Assembly (NCBI GenBank): GCA_007844125.1
Contig: CM017563.1
Span: forward strand, 14,050,325 to 14,114,324
DNA: 64,000 nucleotides
Source: Sinonovacula constricta
Taxonomy: Eukaryota; Mollusca; Bivalvia; Cardiida; Solecurtidae
Reading direction: 5' to 3'
Position 1 is the first letter of the stretch. Each line of letters starts with the position of its first letter. The notes under the pieces are model-generated. The model was not told the DNA's origin, did not search any database, and saw only the letters and a list, made by a program, of their open reading frames with translations. Positions 1 through 11,535 of the stretch are shown here, in pieces. A program made the translations under genes and the position numbers.

Positions 1-3000
1 TCCTGAGGTGTAGCTACCGAGCCTATGATCAGATGGTGAGCATTTTCTGTTATTGTTGCCTAACGGGTGCTATTTCCGTTTTTCATTTATAAAGAGATGT
101 CATTCAAATTTGTTACCTCCCTTTTTGATAGCCATATGTTATAAAGTTATTTTAGAAATAATATCATTGCTGTACTTTAAAAAGTATTGAGAACTCCAGA
201 GACTGTAGCATGCACATAAAATTGTATGTTGTTGAATAATCAGAACAAGTAAAAGGTTTTGAGCATTATGATAAAAACTAACAACTAAGAAATATTCATA
301 TATAAGCTATATGAAACTATATACCTGTAAATGAGATAACTATTAGATTTCTTTCATTTTAATGAGTGGGAATATTAAAGATGAAGGTAAAACCATGAGA
401 GAATGATGTTCTGCTAATCTGGGACTGGAATGCTGAAATCTTTCCTTCAAGACGCTTGAGCTACCAAGGTTATTTACACATTTGTTTCAAAATCGTCTGG
501 CTGTTATCCATTGGTAAGGTTTGGACTTCAGATCAGCTTCATAGTACAATGGGTTTGAGCCCCAACCTGGGGCACTTGTGGCATAGTGGTAGAGTCACCA
601 ATTTGTAACTCCTCTGACCACTTAGCCTCTCACTACGTGGGTTCGAGTACTGATCAAGGTGGAGGACTTAGTGACCTGCGGTGAGCCAGTGGTTCTACCC
701 GACATTTGTTTGGGGTCCTTCTCCATCAAGATAGCTGGACGTCGCTATAATAATCGTAATTGGTCACTGTGTTGTATTTCAAAAACATCGAGCCCCAACC
801 TTATATAATATAAGGCAAGATTATAGCTAGTGACACTACCCATGAAACAAAAAAGTCAAGAACCGGACCTGGAAGCGCAAATGGTAGAGAGCCCAGGTAC
901 TTGAAGCCATGGGTTCTATCCCAGTCTGCAACATACCAAAGTTGTTATAAAGTAAACTGTCAGAACTATTTTGGGTTAAGTTTAAAGAATTGGTAAACAT
1001 TTGAGTTTAAAAATCTGGAAACAGAAGTTGATCCATTGGCATTACATCTCTCAATAACCCCTTTTGCTCAAATGTTGTGTGTCCCTTTTGTAAAGGATGA
1101 GTTGGTAGCTGCCCATTGTGTCTCATTCGACCCACAAGGACGGAGACTGTACTGTGGATTCAACAAGATGGTGCGAGTGTTTGATGTCACCCGGCCTGGC
1201 AGAGAATTTGTTTCCAGACCAACATTTGGTACAATGTTTTATGTGTCTTTACACCTGTTTATTAAACTTTAAATTCGCAGCAGGTCACTGCAAAAAAGAA
1301 CTGTATAAAATGTGACTTGTAGATTTCTTAATGGTTGTAAATCTTTAAATGTTTATATTATAAATAAATGCAGGTTGTTGAAATTATATACCTTCTTACA
1401 GGGGAGATAATTCAGTATAAATTGCATCTGAGTAATGTTTCTGCTACAGCAGAAGTTGAATATGGTTGGGTTTTTTGTGTGTGTTTTTTATACATCACGC
1501 CAACAGACTTACGATTCCATTGACAACATTTTGCTAAAATTGGGGGATAAAATCAGCACACAAATGTCTGGTAGAACCTCTAGCACACCACAGCTGAAAG
1601 ACCTGCTTCACTGGTGAAAGTTCTCGCACCAAACATGAGCGGAACCGATGCAGTGAAGGGCTGAGTAGAAACAATGAGGCATCTTTGAGCTCTGCTACCC
1701 TCACAAAAAGTGATGATCTTAAAAAGTTGTGAAGATCTAGATCAGTATCACCATCTACACTATATGCTGCAGGACTACACGCTTTTGGTGACATGTTTTT
1801 CTAAAATTGCATATATTTTTACACGTCATTTCACATTAATTTTAACTCTTCTAGATAAATAAAAATGGTTGGTGGTAAATGTGTCTTTCTTAAAACTTAA
1901 TTTATCAGTACTATAGACACTGAGACATTTTTGTGTTCTGGGCCCTGTTGCTGTGTTTTCCAGACTTTTTTAAGGAAAGCATTCAGCTATTTAGATTGTT
2001 GACAACTGGGCAGATAAATATTGCTAGGTATTGTAAAGCTTTTGGGTATTTTTGATTTTCAATGCTAAAGTAAAATTTTTTTCAGGTGTGGCATTTTGAA
2101 AAGTCAATGATAAAGCACCTAATTATCCAGCTCAAAACTCTTAATATGTAAAATTTTAGCACAATGCTTCTTTGATTATTTTAAGACTGTTCTTGGATTG
2201 ACCTTGTGATGTATTATAATTTCAGCAAAGCTAGGCCAGCGGGGGATTATTTCCTGCATCTCACACAGTCCAACAGATGTGGGCTTATATGCTGCAGGAT
2301 CCTACTCCAAGAGTAGTAAGTTACCTCAACTAAAGTTACAAGTTGATGCAACAAGTTTAAATAATAGATATAGGTTTGAAACTGATTATTAATCAGTAGA
2401 TATGTATCATTTATTTCATTATAATTAAACTTGATATACTTACATTGATGAGTCAATCGAAGATTTTGTGAACATAATCCCTCAAGGTTGTTTTGATAAA
2501 TCCACCCCCACCACCACCACACACACATTGAAGTTTTGGGGATAATATTGGAATCAGGTTATTTGCTGTCTGCCTGCCTGCCAGCATGACTGCCTGCCCA
2601 TCCATCTGAGAACACAATTTTGTTTATTCCTTTTGTCGTAAAGTTTGGCATCAGTTTTCATGAAACTTCATAACTTTCTTAAATACCATTGGAAATGGTG
2701 CACCTGCTGTTATCGTTATCATCAAATGAAAATTGTAGGAATTATTGCCCATTTATTCTGTTTCAGACATTGATTATAGAGATAAATTATAGAAAGAGAA
2801 CTGGGTAGGGGGTATTCACTTAGCTTTTAGTTCTGGTTATTGTTATTTCTTCCGTTTAAGCATGTTATTTTCATGTGTTAATCATTTTACCATGTCCATT
2901 TTATTTTATGTTTGAAACTTAGATCTATTCATTGTGCTCAAATTGTATCACATCTGAACTTTCCAATCAAGTGTAAATACAAGCATGATCAAACATAATT

Positions 3001-6000
3001 GAGTGGGAATGTGAATGAGTAATTATGAATAAGTAATGTTGTTTACCTGCATAGTTCATATTTTTAAGTTGCACTCTACCATGAACCAATGGGTGAGATG
3101 GTGTGCATGTTTGAGGGTCAGCAAGGTGGGGTCACACAGGTGTTTTTCTCATCAGATGGTTCAAAACTCTACAGTGGAGGAAGAAAGGTATGTTGTATTT
3201 TTTCTGGTTTTTGCTTTCATATTGGAAGGAATAAAGTTAACACTTAAAGAGATGCAATTGTGCATGTCCTGCCACTTTTAATTGCTTTATGTACAGAAAG
3301 TGTAAGGGTAGAACACTTTCATACAGTCTACATGATTGTAGAAATGTTTTGTATCTTTATCCCATTACTTGCTGGAAACACCATTAGGGTGGGGTATGTA
3401 TTATTTAAATGGGGTGGATGGTATTTCCAGCATGTACAGGGCTACTATATATATATTGTATTTGTAATTATTGTCTTGTATACACTGCTATTGGAATCCC
3501 ATATCCTTGAAATCATCTAGCCAACATTTACATATATATTAAAATTCTTTATAATAAAACACCTTTATTCTTAAATCAACATAGGTTGGTTTCCTGTGCA
3601 AGATTGACCATCTCTTTATGGAATATCTTATAATGCAGAACATTCCTGCCTAAGACTATTTCGGCAGTTTAGCACAGCCGTAATCAGCTCATTGATGTTG
3701 TTCACTAAATGTTATTATGGGAAAACATATACTCATGTATCGCAGAGTATTTGCACACTGGAGGTAAATGCAGCCTCTCTTTCCAGTCGATGAATCATCA
3801 TCATCATCATCATGCGTTTAAAGTCTGTTGTACCCTGCCAAGATGAAGTCTCTGTGAATTAGTCAGAATGTTCGGAATTAGAAAAAATGCTCTGCATTAT
3901 TGATACTTTGTAACAAATTCACAAAAATACATTTTTATTCTAGAAATGCATAACTAAGAACTGATTTCAAAAGATTTATACTAGTTAAATGTGCTTGTTT
4001 TTCTTGCTAATTACCTCTCATGACTGTAAATGTCCGATCTTGTACAAGGTACTGCATTTGGCCAAAGGGTACAGTGGCACTGTGTCAAGGTAATCTTTAA
4101 GGGCTTTTTTAAGGTTATTTCTTATTAATGGGTACACATGTTGAATATTATGCTCTCAGCCATAACTTTCACATTTTACAGGTACCATATTAAATTAAAC
4201 TTTACCATGCTGGGCAAGATTTCAGCCCAACTTTCCAACGTGTTAGCAGAGGTTATTGTCCCCTGAAGTCACAATAACATAGTACTGTGTTACTGACATA
4301 CACTTGAAGGGGTGTCCCTAGACCATTTGCAAGTTCAATCCTCAAGGTCATATTTAACACTATTGCATCTTCAGGCCTATATAGCATTTCCAGTAACATT
4401 TCATGTTATTCATCTATTTTTTTGACAGGACAATGAAATCTTGTGTTGGGATATACGGAATCCAGGGCAACTCCTGTATAGTCTGATTCGTAAAGTATCA
4501 ACCAACCAGCGAATGCAGTTTGATATTACCCTGTGAGTAGCAGCTTTCATTTGTATTTAACATTTTCATCCCTTTACTGCTTACACAATAAACACATCAC
4601 ATTGAAAACTTTGTAATCTGGCATCATAAAATGAAAGATTAAAGGCATCGACTAATACCACTTCAACCTAAGTTCCACCTTACAGCATTATGTTTTTGTT
4701 GTTCTGAAAATTCATACATGTGAACTCTCCCATTTTTGGAGGGAGACTTCTATTTTTAAGGTTCAAAATTCTTTGAAAAATGAGGGGCGTTTTACACATT
4801 TTCAGGAATCTCCCTACTTGAAAACAGATAAATTCCTTCTTTGTTTATATGAAAATAATGAATCTTCCATTTTGCAAGTGAAAATCTCCCACTTTGGCTT
4901 CAGAGAAAGATCACATGTATGAAAATTTCATATGAGAATTTTTTCAAAATGTTTTCAAACAATGTCCCATGGGCCTCAGAAAAATTTACCTTGTAGCTGG
5001 TCCTTGTGCGGTGTCAGGCTCCCAGGGTGTTCACGTGTTAGTCTAGTGGCAACTTTTATTATTTCAGACATAGTTAATTTTGAGAATGGTCTTACACTTG
5101 ATCTCAACAGTTAATAACTTTGTCCCTTAGTTTAAGAAATAAATTCTTTTTTTTCCTCAGAGATCATAGGTACATAGTCCAGCAGCCAAGACAGGCCACT
5201 ATTGAGTTTGAACACATTTATTACTTTGGACAAGCCTTATTATAATTTCTAGCTCACCTGAGCACAATGTGCTCAAGGGGAGCTTTTGTGATACCGCTTC
5301 GTCTGGCATCTGTCGTCCGTCGTCAACATTGTAGCTTGTGGACACATTAGAGGCCACAATTTTTATTTATTTTAAGCATATAATTGTTTTAACTTCATGT
5401 TCTTATATTTATGCACTTATCTCCTCTATTTCCCAGAGATGGTGGATATGTGGTGTCTGGCTGCCAGGATGGCCAAGTTTTGGTCTGGGACACCTGTCAG
5501 CCGCCTATCCAGATGGCCCCAGACATAGATCCGATCCTTCGACCTGTGGTCAGCTTCTCAGCACACCTTGACACTGTGAATGGAGTCAGGTAAGATAGAC
5601 TGTTGTTGCTCTTCTTTTTCCTCTTCATCATTTTATTATTTATCTTTGAACTCTACGTTTTTTGTGTTGTTTTGCCATTGTTGCTCATCCCTTTTTCACC
5701 TCATTTTCCATAATTTCATTTTTGCTTCTCTTTTTGTATTATTCCTCCTTCTCTTTTTTAGCTTTTTTCTTCTGCTTCTTCTCTTCTGTTAAGAGGTGTC
5801 TATGACCGAATTGTACCTGTTGCCAACTTGTAACTCGTATTACTTCTCAGTCCCTAACTACATGGGTTAGAGTCATGATGGACAAATAAATATGGGGGAT
5901 ATTTTCCAGTTTACCTTCTCTATTCTGGTGGTTCTTCCAAAATACTTGTCATCCAGTGGCAGTAAAAGCTGGACATTGCTGTAGCTGCAAACTTTTTTGA

Positions 6001-7136
6001 AAAACAAGCCAAAAATTTTATTGTTGTTATCATAATGCCTCTAAGGCTCTCTTTATTTGGCATAACTGTAGGTGTTGTCGTCACAGTTTCTTGTCCAGAG
6101 AAAAACTTTTGCAAAGATTCAATCTATACTTTATTTTTGAATTACTAGTGATGTGTGGAAGTGCTGTGCACAAGAACCATAACCATATAGGTATAGAGCA
6201 TATATGTGATCTTTCTCCGAAGCCAAAAGTGGGAGAGTTTCACTTGCAAAGTGGGATATTTGTTATTTTTTTCATATAAACAAGGAAGGAAGATATCTGC
6301 TTTCAAGTAGGGAGATTTCTGAAAATATGTAAAACACCCCTCATTTTCAAAGAATTTTGAACCTTAAAAGTGGGAGTCTCCCTCTAAAAGTGGGAGAGTT
6401 CACATGTATGATAGAGGTGCAGTCTAGTTGCAGGGCCCAAGAACTACAACTCTAGTACATATAATTTTTTAATAATCTCCCTTAGATTTTGAAAGAAAAA
6501 AAGACAAGCGTCCGCAGGAGGCACATTTTCTAAATAATGGGTCCCCAAAAAAACCAATGGGTCCCTATATAGAAATGCCATCTTCAGCTTACAATAATGC
6601 AACCACTTGTAAGTTTTTAGCCAGAGTTATTTAAACGTACATGATTTCAAAGTGTGCGACAGTGAATCATCAGTATCATTTATGTTTACATTGGGGTTCT
6701 TGTCACTAACATCACTGAAAAGTGCTGTCAGCATTTGTTGTCTCTCATTTTACTGTGGACAACTTTTCTTTTTCAGAGGCTTTGCAAAAATATCTTATTG
6801 ACAGTTTGTTTATGAACAGGTGACAGCACATGTTTAATAGTTAAACTCTTGAAAAAGGCAATTTGTCGAAAACTTGAGTGTGAGCATTTTTAGAAAAACA
6901 TATTACCAATTTAGATATTATAGTCAAATAAACCAAAGCAGTTGTGGAAAAAAAAAGTTTTGTAATGTTATCTTACTTTTTTTTCATTTTTCTCTTGTTT
7001 CAGCCTTCATCCCACACTGCCCATCATAGCCACAGCCTCAGGTCAAAGACATTTCCCATCATGTTTTCTTGACAGTGATGGTGAGGGGGAGGAAGAGGAG
7101 AAAATTGAGAATAGTCTGCTGCTTTGGTGGGTGTAA
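1..7136 (+). CDS. WRAP53: WRAP53/TCAB1-like WD40 protein, 3' part (7 exons)
   Basis: The product is the WD40 protein that binds the CAB box of scaRNAs and telomerase RNA and delivers them to Cajal bodies (family knowledge). Exons in this window: 1-35 (partial, phase 2 entry), 1096-1228, 2226-2315, 3069-3187, 4429-4532, 5437-5589 and 7004-7136. All have GT/AG borders and compatible phases, giving about 255 codons ending at TAA 7134-7136. Diagnostic stretches are LRCSYRAYDQM, DELVAAHCVSFDPQGRRLYC, CGFNKMVRVFDVTRPGRE, GQRGIISCISHSP, DNEILCWDIRNPGQLLYSL, VSTNQRMQFDITLDGGYVVS, GQVLVWDT and LHPTLPIIATASGQRHFPS. They follow the order of human WRAP53 blades through its C-terminal LHPSLPLLATASGQR segment. 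The chain stops soon after the propeller, after an acidic GEGEEEEKIENS run and LLLWWV, so it lacks the longer mammalian tail. The N-terminal region lies left of the window. The family assignment is firm; exon borders are hand-called. Confidence 0.9.
566..790 (+). repeat. tRNA-derived SINE, family A (sense in WRAP53 intron)
   Basis: The head has a pol III A-box-like TGGCATAGTGGTAGAG and a B-box-like GGGTTCGAGTACT. These are followed by the family body GCGGTGAGCCAGTGGTTCTA, a TCTTC/TCC-rich segment and GCTGGACGTCGC. Further copies lie at 5800-5905 (+) and, on the minus strand, 9776-9968, 16670-16860, 17265-17420, 21650-21835, 25830-26050, 26955-27125, 29140-29365 and 30040-30215. Confidence 0.7.
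856..955 (+). repeat. tRNA-derived SINE, family B, head fragment
   Basis: GACCTGGAAGCGCAAATGGT, then GGGTTCTATCCC and CATACCAAAGTTGTTA, match the head of the longer family B copies at 13080-13420 and 13805-14125 (those on the minus strand). It is about 100 bp and truncated after the head. Confidence 0.6.
1490..1795 (+). pseudogene. decayed coding fragment of unknown protein in WRAP53 intron
   Basis: Plus-strand reading shows protein-like stretches: TYDSIDNILLKLGDKISTQM, then after a +1 frame change near 1614 SSRTKHERNRCSEGLSRNNE and SLSSATLTKSDDLKKL, then a TGA stop near 1729, then RSRSVSPSTLYAAGLHAFGD. The Ser/Arg/Lys-rich composition and continuous sense in shifted frames suggest a processed or captured coding fragment with one frameshift and one stop. 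I do not recognise the parent protein. It lies between WRAP53 exons ending at 1228 and starting at 2226, and does not fit the phase or homology of that gene. Confidence 0.35.
4712..4922 (+). repeat. ~210-bp MITE-like repeat, first arm of an inverted pair
   Basis: It begins ACATGTGAACTCTCCCA and ends GAAAGATCACATGTATG, so both ends carry inverted CACATGT. It contains GGAGGGAGACTTC and AATGAGGGGCGTTTTACACA. The same ~210-bp sequence recurs in reverse orientation at 6204-6413. The two copies lie in the introns on either side of the WRAP53 exon 5437-5589. Confidence 0.7.
4998..5050 (+). pseudogene. decayed copy ('echo') of the WRAP53 exon 5437-5589
   Basis: Aligned without gaps to about 5443-5495 of the exon, roughly two thirds of ~50 positions match by eye, including CGGTGTCAGGCTCCCAGGG against TGGTGTCTGGCTGCCAGGA. 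It is in the intron just upstream of the exon and reads CGVRLPG where the exon, read in the same frame, gives CGVWLPG. It is probably an old local duplication of the exon. Confidence 0.45.
5161..5251 (+). pseudogene. second decayed exon copy with intact splice acceptor; possible alternative last exon
   Basis: A strong pyrimidine tract ends TTTTTTTTCCTCAG at 5160. The following AGATCATAGGTACATAGTCC enters in the same phase as the true exon 5437-5589 (CT from 4532 plus A). It reads DHRYIVQQPRQATIEF for 27 codons and stops at TAA near 5244. GCAGCCAAGACAGGCCA resembles GCTGCCAGGATGGCCA of the true exon. It could be dead, or used as an alternative truncating last exon; the sequence does not decide. 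Confidence 0.35.
5252..5362 (-). mobile_element. 3' tail of the 145-bp-core helentron/pearl-like element
   Basis: Read on the minus strand it has the end of a 145-bp unit (TTGTGGCCTCTAATGTGTCC), a short GACGACGGACGACAG tract, GAAGCGGTATCACAAAAGC and the hairpin CCTTGAGCACATTGTGCTCA. This matches the tail of the full element at 33040-33176. Only this 3' end is present, antisense within a WRAP53 intron. Confidence 0.7.
5800..5905 (+). repeat. family A SINE fragment
   Basis: GCCAACTTGTAACTCG, then CTACATGGGTTAGAGTCATG, match the tRNA-like head of family A (anticodon-arm region and B box). It is sense to WRAP53 and truncated after about 105 bp. Confidence 0.5.
6204..6413 (-). repeat. ~210-bp MITE-like repeat, second (inverted) arm
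   Basis: Reverse complement of the copy at 4712-4922. Landmarks on the plus strand are CTCCGAAGCCAAAAGTGGGA, AACACCCCTCATTTTC and GTGGGAGAGTTCACATGTAT. It lies in the intron between WRAP53 exons 5437-5589 and 7004-7136. Confidence 0.7.
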
Positions 7137-7265
7137 AAATGCTTGGTTTAAACTGTTAAATAGTGTTGGAAAGGAAAAGATAGAGATGAAAAGGAAAAGA
7201 AGGAGAGCTAACAAACAAAGGAGGAAAGGAAGCAGAGGCATTAGGCGGTTTTAATACACAATTTC

Positions 7266-7715
7266 TAATAGTAAGAGGCTATTTCTTGTATAGAAGTCTT
7301 AAGCATAGCACAGCAACCGAGCATGTCTGTGTAATGCTAGAGGGTGTAAGAAATAGCCTCTAACTGTTATGGTGTTTAAGTCAAAACAAAGATGGCAGCT
7401 CGGATGACAGCTCATCACAGCACGACGCCTGTAAAACTTCAATTTGTGGCGGCTTCAAATTTAAATCATCTAATTTTATTTTACCCAGCACAGCAGACAC
7501 GCAGCTGTCAAATGATGGCATTGTTTATGTTTTGTGCAAACTACATTTTAGGCATATTCTTCTGCCGACGTCTGGCGAACAGAAATGATGGTGATTTCAG
7601 TAAATATTGCACCAGATACATCCGAGGGATGATTGTCCTGAGGACGGAATTACCCGAAGAGTTCCGATTGGGTGTTTGCTTTCAATCCTGAAGGGTATAA
7701 GAAATAGTCTCTGTT
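7266..7715. mobile_element. MITE-like element with AAGAAATAGCCTC ends
   Basis: AGAGGCTATTTCTTGTAT at 7276 is the inverse of GTGTAAGAAATAGCCTCTAA near 7347. A third related end, GGGTATAAGAAATAGTCTCT, is near 7694. The inner segment 7392-7691 is open for 99 codons on the plus strand but resembles no protein known to me. It reads as a non-autonomous DNA element or two nested copies. Exact limits are uncertain. Confidence 0.45.
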
Positions 7716-8251
7716 TTAGTGTTTGCTTAACTTTTTTGTCCATTAGATCACAGTATTTCAAGTTTTCTTGTAGAATTAACCTCTTTTTCTTGAATAGCTC
7801 AAATAATAGAGTAGAGCAAAAACTAAATTTGCCAACCTACAAGTGAGCCAGAAAAAAAGGAAGCGGAAAAACATAGAAATAATATAATGGGTTGCTTTGC
7901 ATTGGCATTTGTGTACCTTTGCACATGTTTGATTATTATTCATTCAAAAATTCTCACTGAACTGAAGTGTTCTACAAAAGACTTGAGTTTTTAAACCTTA
8001 AGTGAACACTTACAAATAATCACCATACTTTAGAAAATCATCTCAATAACTTGTCTCTAGGAGAAATTAATCTCTTGATATTAAGTCTTTTTTTCTCAAT
8101 TCATTTTTATTTTTGTTTTTTTTGACCAGGTTTTCTCAATTTATCATTGTTTTTGCTTATTATGTCGGTACAGCTGTCTTTTCCCAAATATTCTGAGTTC
8201 TTGCATGAGGTATTGTAGGAACATTAAGGTATTAACTATTACACACCACCC

Positions 8252-8757
8252 TTAAAGGTGGTATCTGTCGGTTGGCCTATATTTGATACATGTTTTAACT
8301 TTGTACCCTTGTTCAGGGTAATTTATGCATAATTATTACATAAACCTATATGTTAGTTGTAGTCAAAGCTGTTTCTCACATTGCTTCAATTTGTAAATCA
8401 TGAAATGTATTGCTTCAAATGTCCACATTTTTAAAATCTATAAATAAGCATGATGGGGTTTTAAGCTAAAAATAGATATCGACATCAGAGCTGATCTCCT
8501 GGATAATCGTGTAATGTGGTCCTAAAAGTAAGTAGTTACATAGATTTCTTACTTAAAAAATAGCAAACTGTGTGGTGTGGCGCACATAGTATATACATTT
8601 TTGTAATGACAAGTGGGGGATTATATCCTAATTTTCACATGGGCGTAGGGCATCAATAAATACCATTTTGCAGGATTATTTTAGGCACCTCTAATCTCAT
8701 TGGTTGCTTGCAAGTGAAAAAATTGGTGCAAACTGTTGGATACCACTTTTAAAGCAT
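8252..8757. mobile_element. MITE-like element with GGTGGTATC terminal inverted repeats
   Basis: The left end CTTAAAGGTGGTATC and right end GGATACCACTTTTAAAG are inverted. The interior AAATAAGCATGATGGGG...GATATCGACATCAGAGC recurs in diverged form at 58775-58870 and 61950-62015. Other ends of the same kind are GGGATACCACCTTTAAAGG near 62186 and GATACTACCTTTAAT near 62347. No transposase is seen. Confidence 0.55.
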
Positions 8758-9091
8758 TAAACCCCCTTTATAACTCAGTTTTCATATTTGAAACCCAGGG
8801 TTCATTGTTGCTTATTTGGGCTTTGTTAATTCACAGGCTAAAGGGTTTATGGGTTTAATAAACAATTTTGTAGTTTGTGTGTACAAACATCCTATTTATT
8901 GTAGTCATGCGTCAAGATGTACTGTCCAAGGCATGTTTATCAACAGCTTATCATAAGAATAACCTTAAAATTTGGAATAATTACGAATAAAGTTTATTTT
9001 CTTATTTTAATTGATTTGTTTTCATTTTATTGTGTTCATTTTTAAAAAAATGTGTTCATCCCTGCCCAAGGCAAAGGGAAATTGTTAATGA

Positions 9092-9160
9092 ATTGTCTGT
9101 CTGTCTGTCTCAGTCTGTCTGTCTCTCAGTCTCTCTGCTTTTCTGTCTGTTGGTCTCAAT
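9092..9160 (+). repeat. imperfect CTGT/CTCT microsatellite
   Basis: Runs of GTCTGTCTGTCTGTCT interrupted by CAGTCTGTCTGTCTC. The low-complexity open frame over it is an artefact. Confidence 0.85.
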
Positions 9161-9775
9161 CACCAGACACCATTTACTTGTGATTTCAGAACACACTAAC
9201 CTTTGCCAGCACATGGGAATGTTGGGCTGAAATCTTACCTAACAAGACTTCAAGTTTTTATTGGCTTTCAAGTACTCACAGCCAGTATCACAAATAGCAT
9301 GTGTTCTTTTATCTAAAGTCGGTCAACCATTCCATATGTGCTTTAATGCTTCCACTGACAGGATAAACTTGTTTATTGTAAATAAACATGACCAACAATT
9401 GTACTCTATGGACTGTCTAATGTCACATACCAGGACAGGGAAATGTAGCAGGGATTAGAAGTGCCTGTCTATCTGTTTGTCATTCTTTGAATCTACCTGC
9501 CTGGCAGCTTCACTGTTCAATTGCCCCTCAAGCATCATTATAACGATAGTTGAATTGCTAGTTTGCAATATATTTGCTTTTGAGATATGCATAGTATGAC
9601 CCTTGCTCCTAGCCTATGATGTACCATGATGCCAACCTGCGTTTTCATTGACAAACACAAGTCTTCAACATTATTCAACCATGCAAAAAAGACTGGTATC
9701 ACTCATTTGCTAATCTCAGGTTATCAGGGTAGTTTGACTATCGTTTATCGAGTTGAGCTTTTATGATCGGCAGGT

Positions 9776-9968
9776 GCCATATCAGGTGTTCATTTCTTTT
9801 TGTTTCTCCGACACATTTATGGCCATTTAAGTTACATCCTGCAGTTCACTCCAGGTTACCTGGAAAATTTCCCACATGAGTTCTTGCCCTGACCAGGACT
9901 CAAACCCATGCAGTAAGGGGCTGAGGAGTTACAAGTCGGTGACTCTAACATTGAGGCCATAAGCGTCC
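9776..9968 (-). repeat. family A SINE
   Basis: On the minus strand: TTAGAGTCACCGACTTGTAA, the B-box-like CATGGGTTTGAGTCCTGG, then the body CATGTGGGAAATTTTCCAGG. The tail is diverged. Intergenic. Confidence 0.65.
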
Positions 9969-11319
9969 ATTTGTTTATTTCATGCTAGCACAGAGAAGGC
10001 AGCTCTACACATTATTTAAAGTCACCACGAATTCCTAGTAAATAACTAACTGTTCATTGAAAGATTAGTCCAACAGTAAGTTGAGGATAAATTTCTTGCG
10101 TTTTGCTGTCCTTAGAAATTTAATGGCTTAATACTGACTCTTTTTCTGTTTACTAGTATATGCAGTTGTAAACATCTTCTGTCAATAATGACAAGACACT
10201 TGTTTAGTTTTTTTTGTGATAATTTTTGTTATATTTTGTTTGTTAAATACTTATGATCAGAGTGTGCTGGTAGAAAGGTTTTGTTTTAATTTCTGAACAA
10301 AAAGCAAGAGATTAAGTTTCTTTCTGAAATTGGTAAACTTTTTTTTTTAATTCTGCATGTCAGGTTCTATTGTATGTTTATCTAAAGATGCATTAATTCT
10401 TTACATCTAAACTACAGTGAAAAACAGTTTATTTACCTTTTGACAACATTTAAGCATTTGGTGATTTTATTCCTCAATTTCTTACATTTTATGAACCTTT
10501 GTATATATTTTGTACATTAAACTTTGGCATTAAAATGTATATTTTATCTAGATCATGGTTGTAGGTTCGTTCAATTTTATTCTTATTGAAATAGTGTTGT
10601 TTGTTTATAGGAATTCCATAATTATTATCTTCTAAAGACATATCACCCTTCATAAGACACATTGTTTTAAATTCTCAAGCATGCTTTCAAAGCATCTGTA
10701 GTTTCAAAATAATTCTAGAAAACTCACCTGTTGATAAATTGGGTCATATCAATGTGCTACCTGCAAAAAAGTAGGAAATGTTAGAAAAATGTTTTAAAAC
10801 TGGAATGAAATGGCTGCATACCTGATGTTTACCACATACAGCCACAACATACACACATGTGATGGTGTTGTTCATTAAACATACCTGTGAAGTCAACTTG
10901 TTGGTTTTTGTTATATTGTGCACTTTTCATTATGTATTGTGAAAATAAATGTAAAATTATAAATATTGGTTTGGTCTTTTTCTATGCTCAATGAGCTCCC
11001 TAAAGAGCTAGCATAATTTGGACATTTTTACTTTGTCATCTTCATGTTTTTGATGTCATTTGTTTTCTTTAGTAGGGCTTTGGCAGTTTGATAATAATAA
11101 TACTAATAACATATAATAATAATGACAACACTATTAGATGGATCTTTTTAAATAGGTACCAGTTTATTGGTACAAGGTCACAAAAAACATAAATGTGACT
11201 GCTGAATTGTTACTTATCTTTTACTTTTCTTGGCTCGAAGATAACTTGAAAACTAGTCCATGACTTTACTTTAGGCTTTTTATACAAGTTCATGTACCTA
11301 GTGATCATTAGAAATTCAT

Positions 11320-11535
11320 TGCAATCTATGGAAAATGGCCACGGCCTAGGTGGTCATGTTTTTTATGGATCAAAATTCTCAACATATTTTTCATGCTGAA
11401 GCTTCTGAGGATGTTTGGTTGAATTTGGGCCAGCGGTTTCCGAGATATTGTTTAAAGAAAGTGGACGGACGTGTAATGACGGATGGTTGGCAATCTCAAC
11501 AGCTCGCCCTAAGCTTTGCTCCGGTGATCAAAAAT
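11320..11535 (+). mobile_element. helentron-like tail, second subfamily
   Basis: GGTGGTCATGTTTTTTATGG, CTGAAGCTTCTGAGGATG, GTGGACGGACGTG and the near-hairpin CTCGCCCTAAGC...GCTCCGGTGATC. A relative lies at 22310-22475. The GGACGGACG tract before a terminal hairpin parallels the tail of the element ending at 33176. The 95-codon open frame over it is not a gene. Confidence 0.45.

Noticed and set aside
3785..3820. ATCATCATCATC tract as a functional element
   Set aside because: Short trinucleotide run of no evident significance in a WRAP53 intron.
7392..7691. 99-codon plus-strand open frame as a gene
   Set aside because: It lies inside a MITE-like repeat, has no recognisable domain, and has no splice or promoter context.
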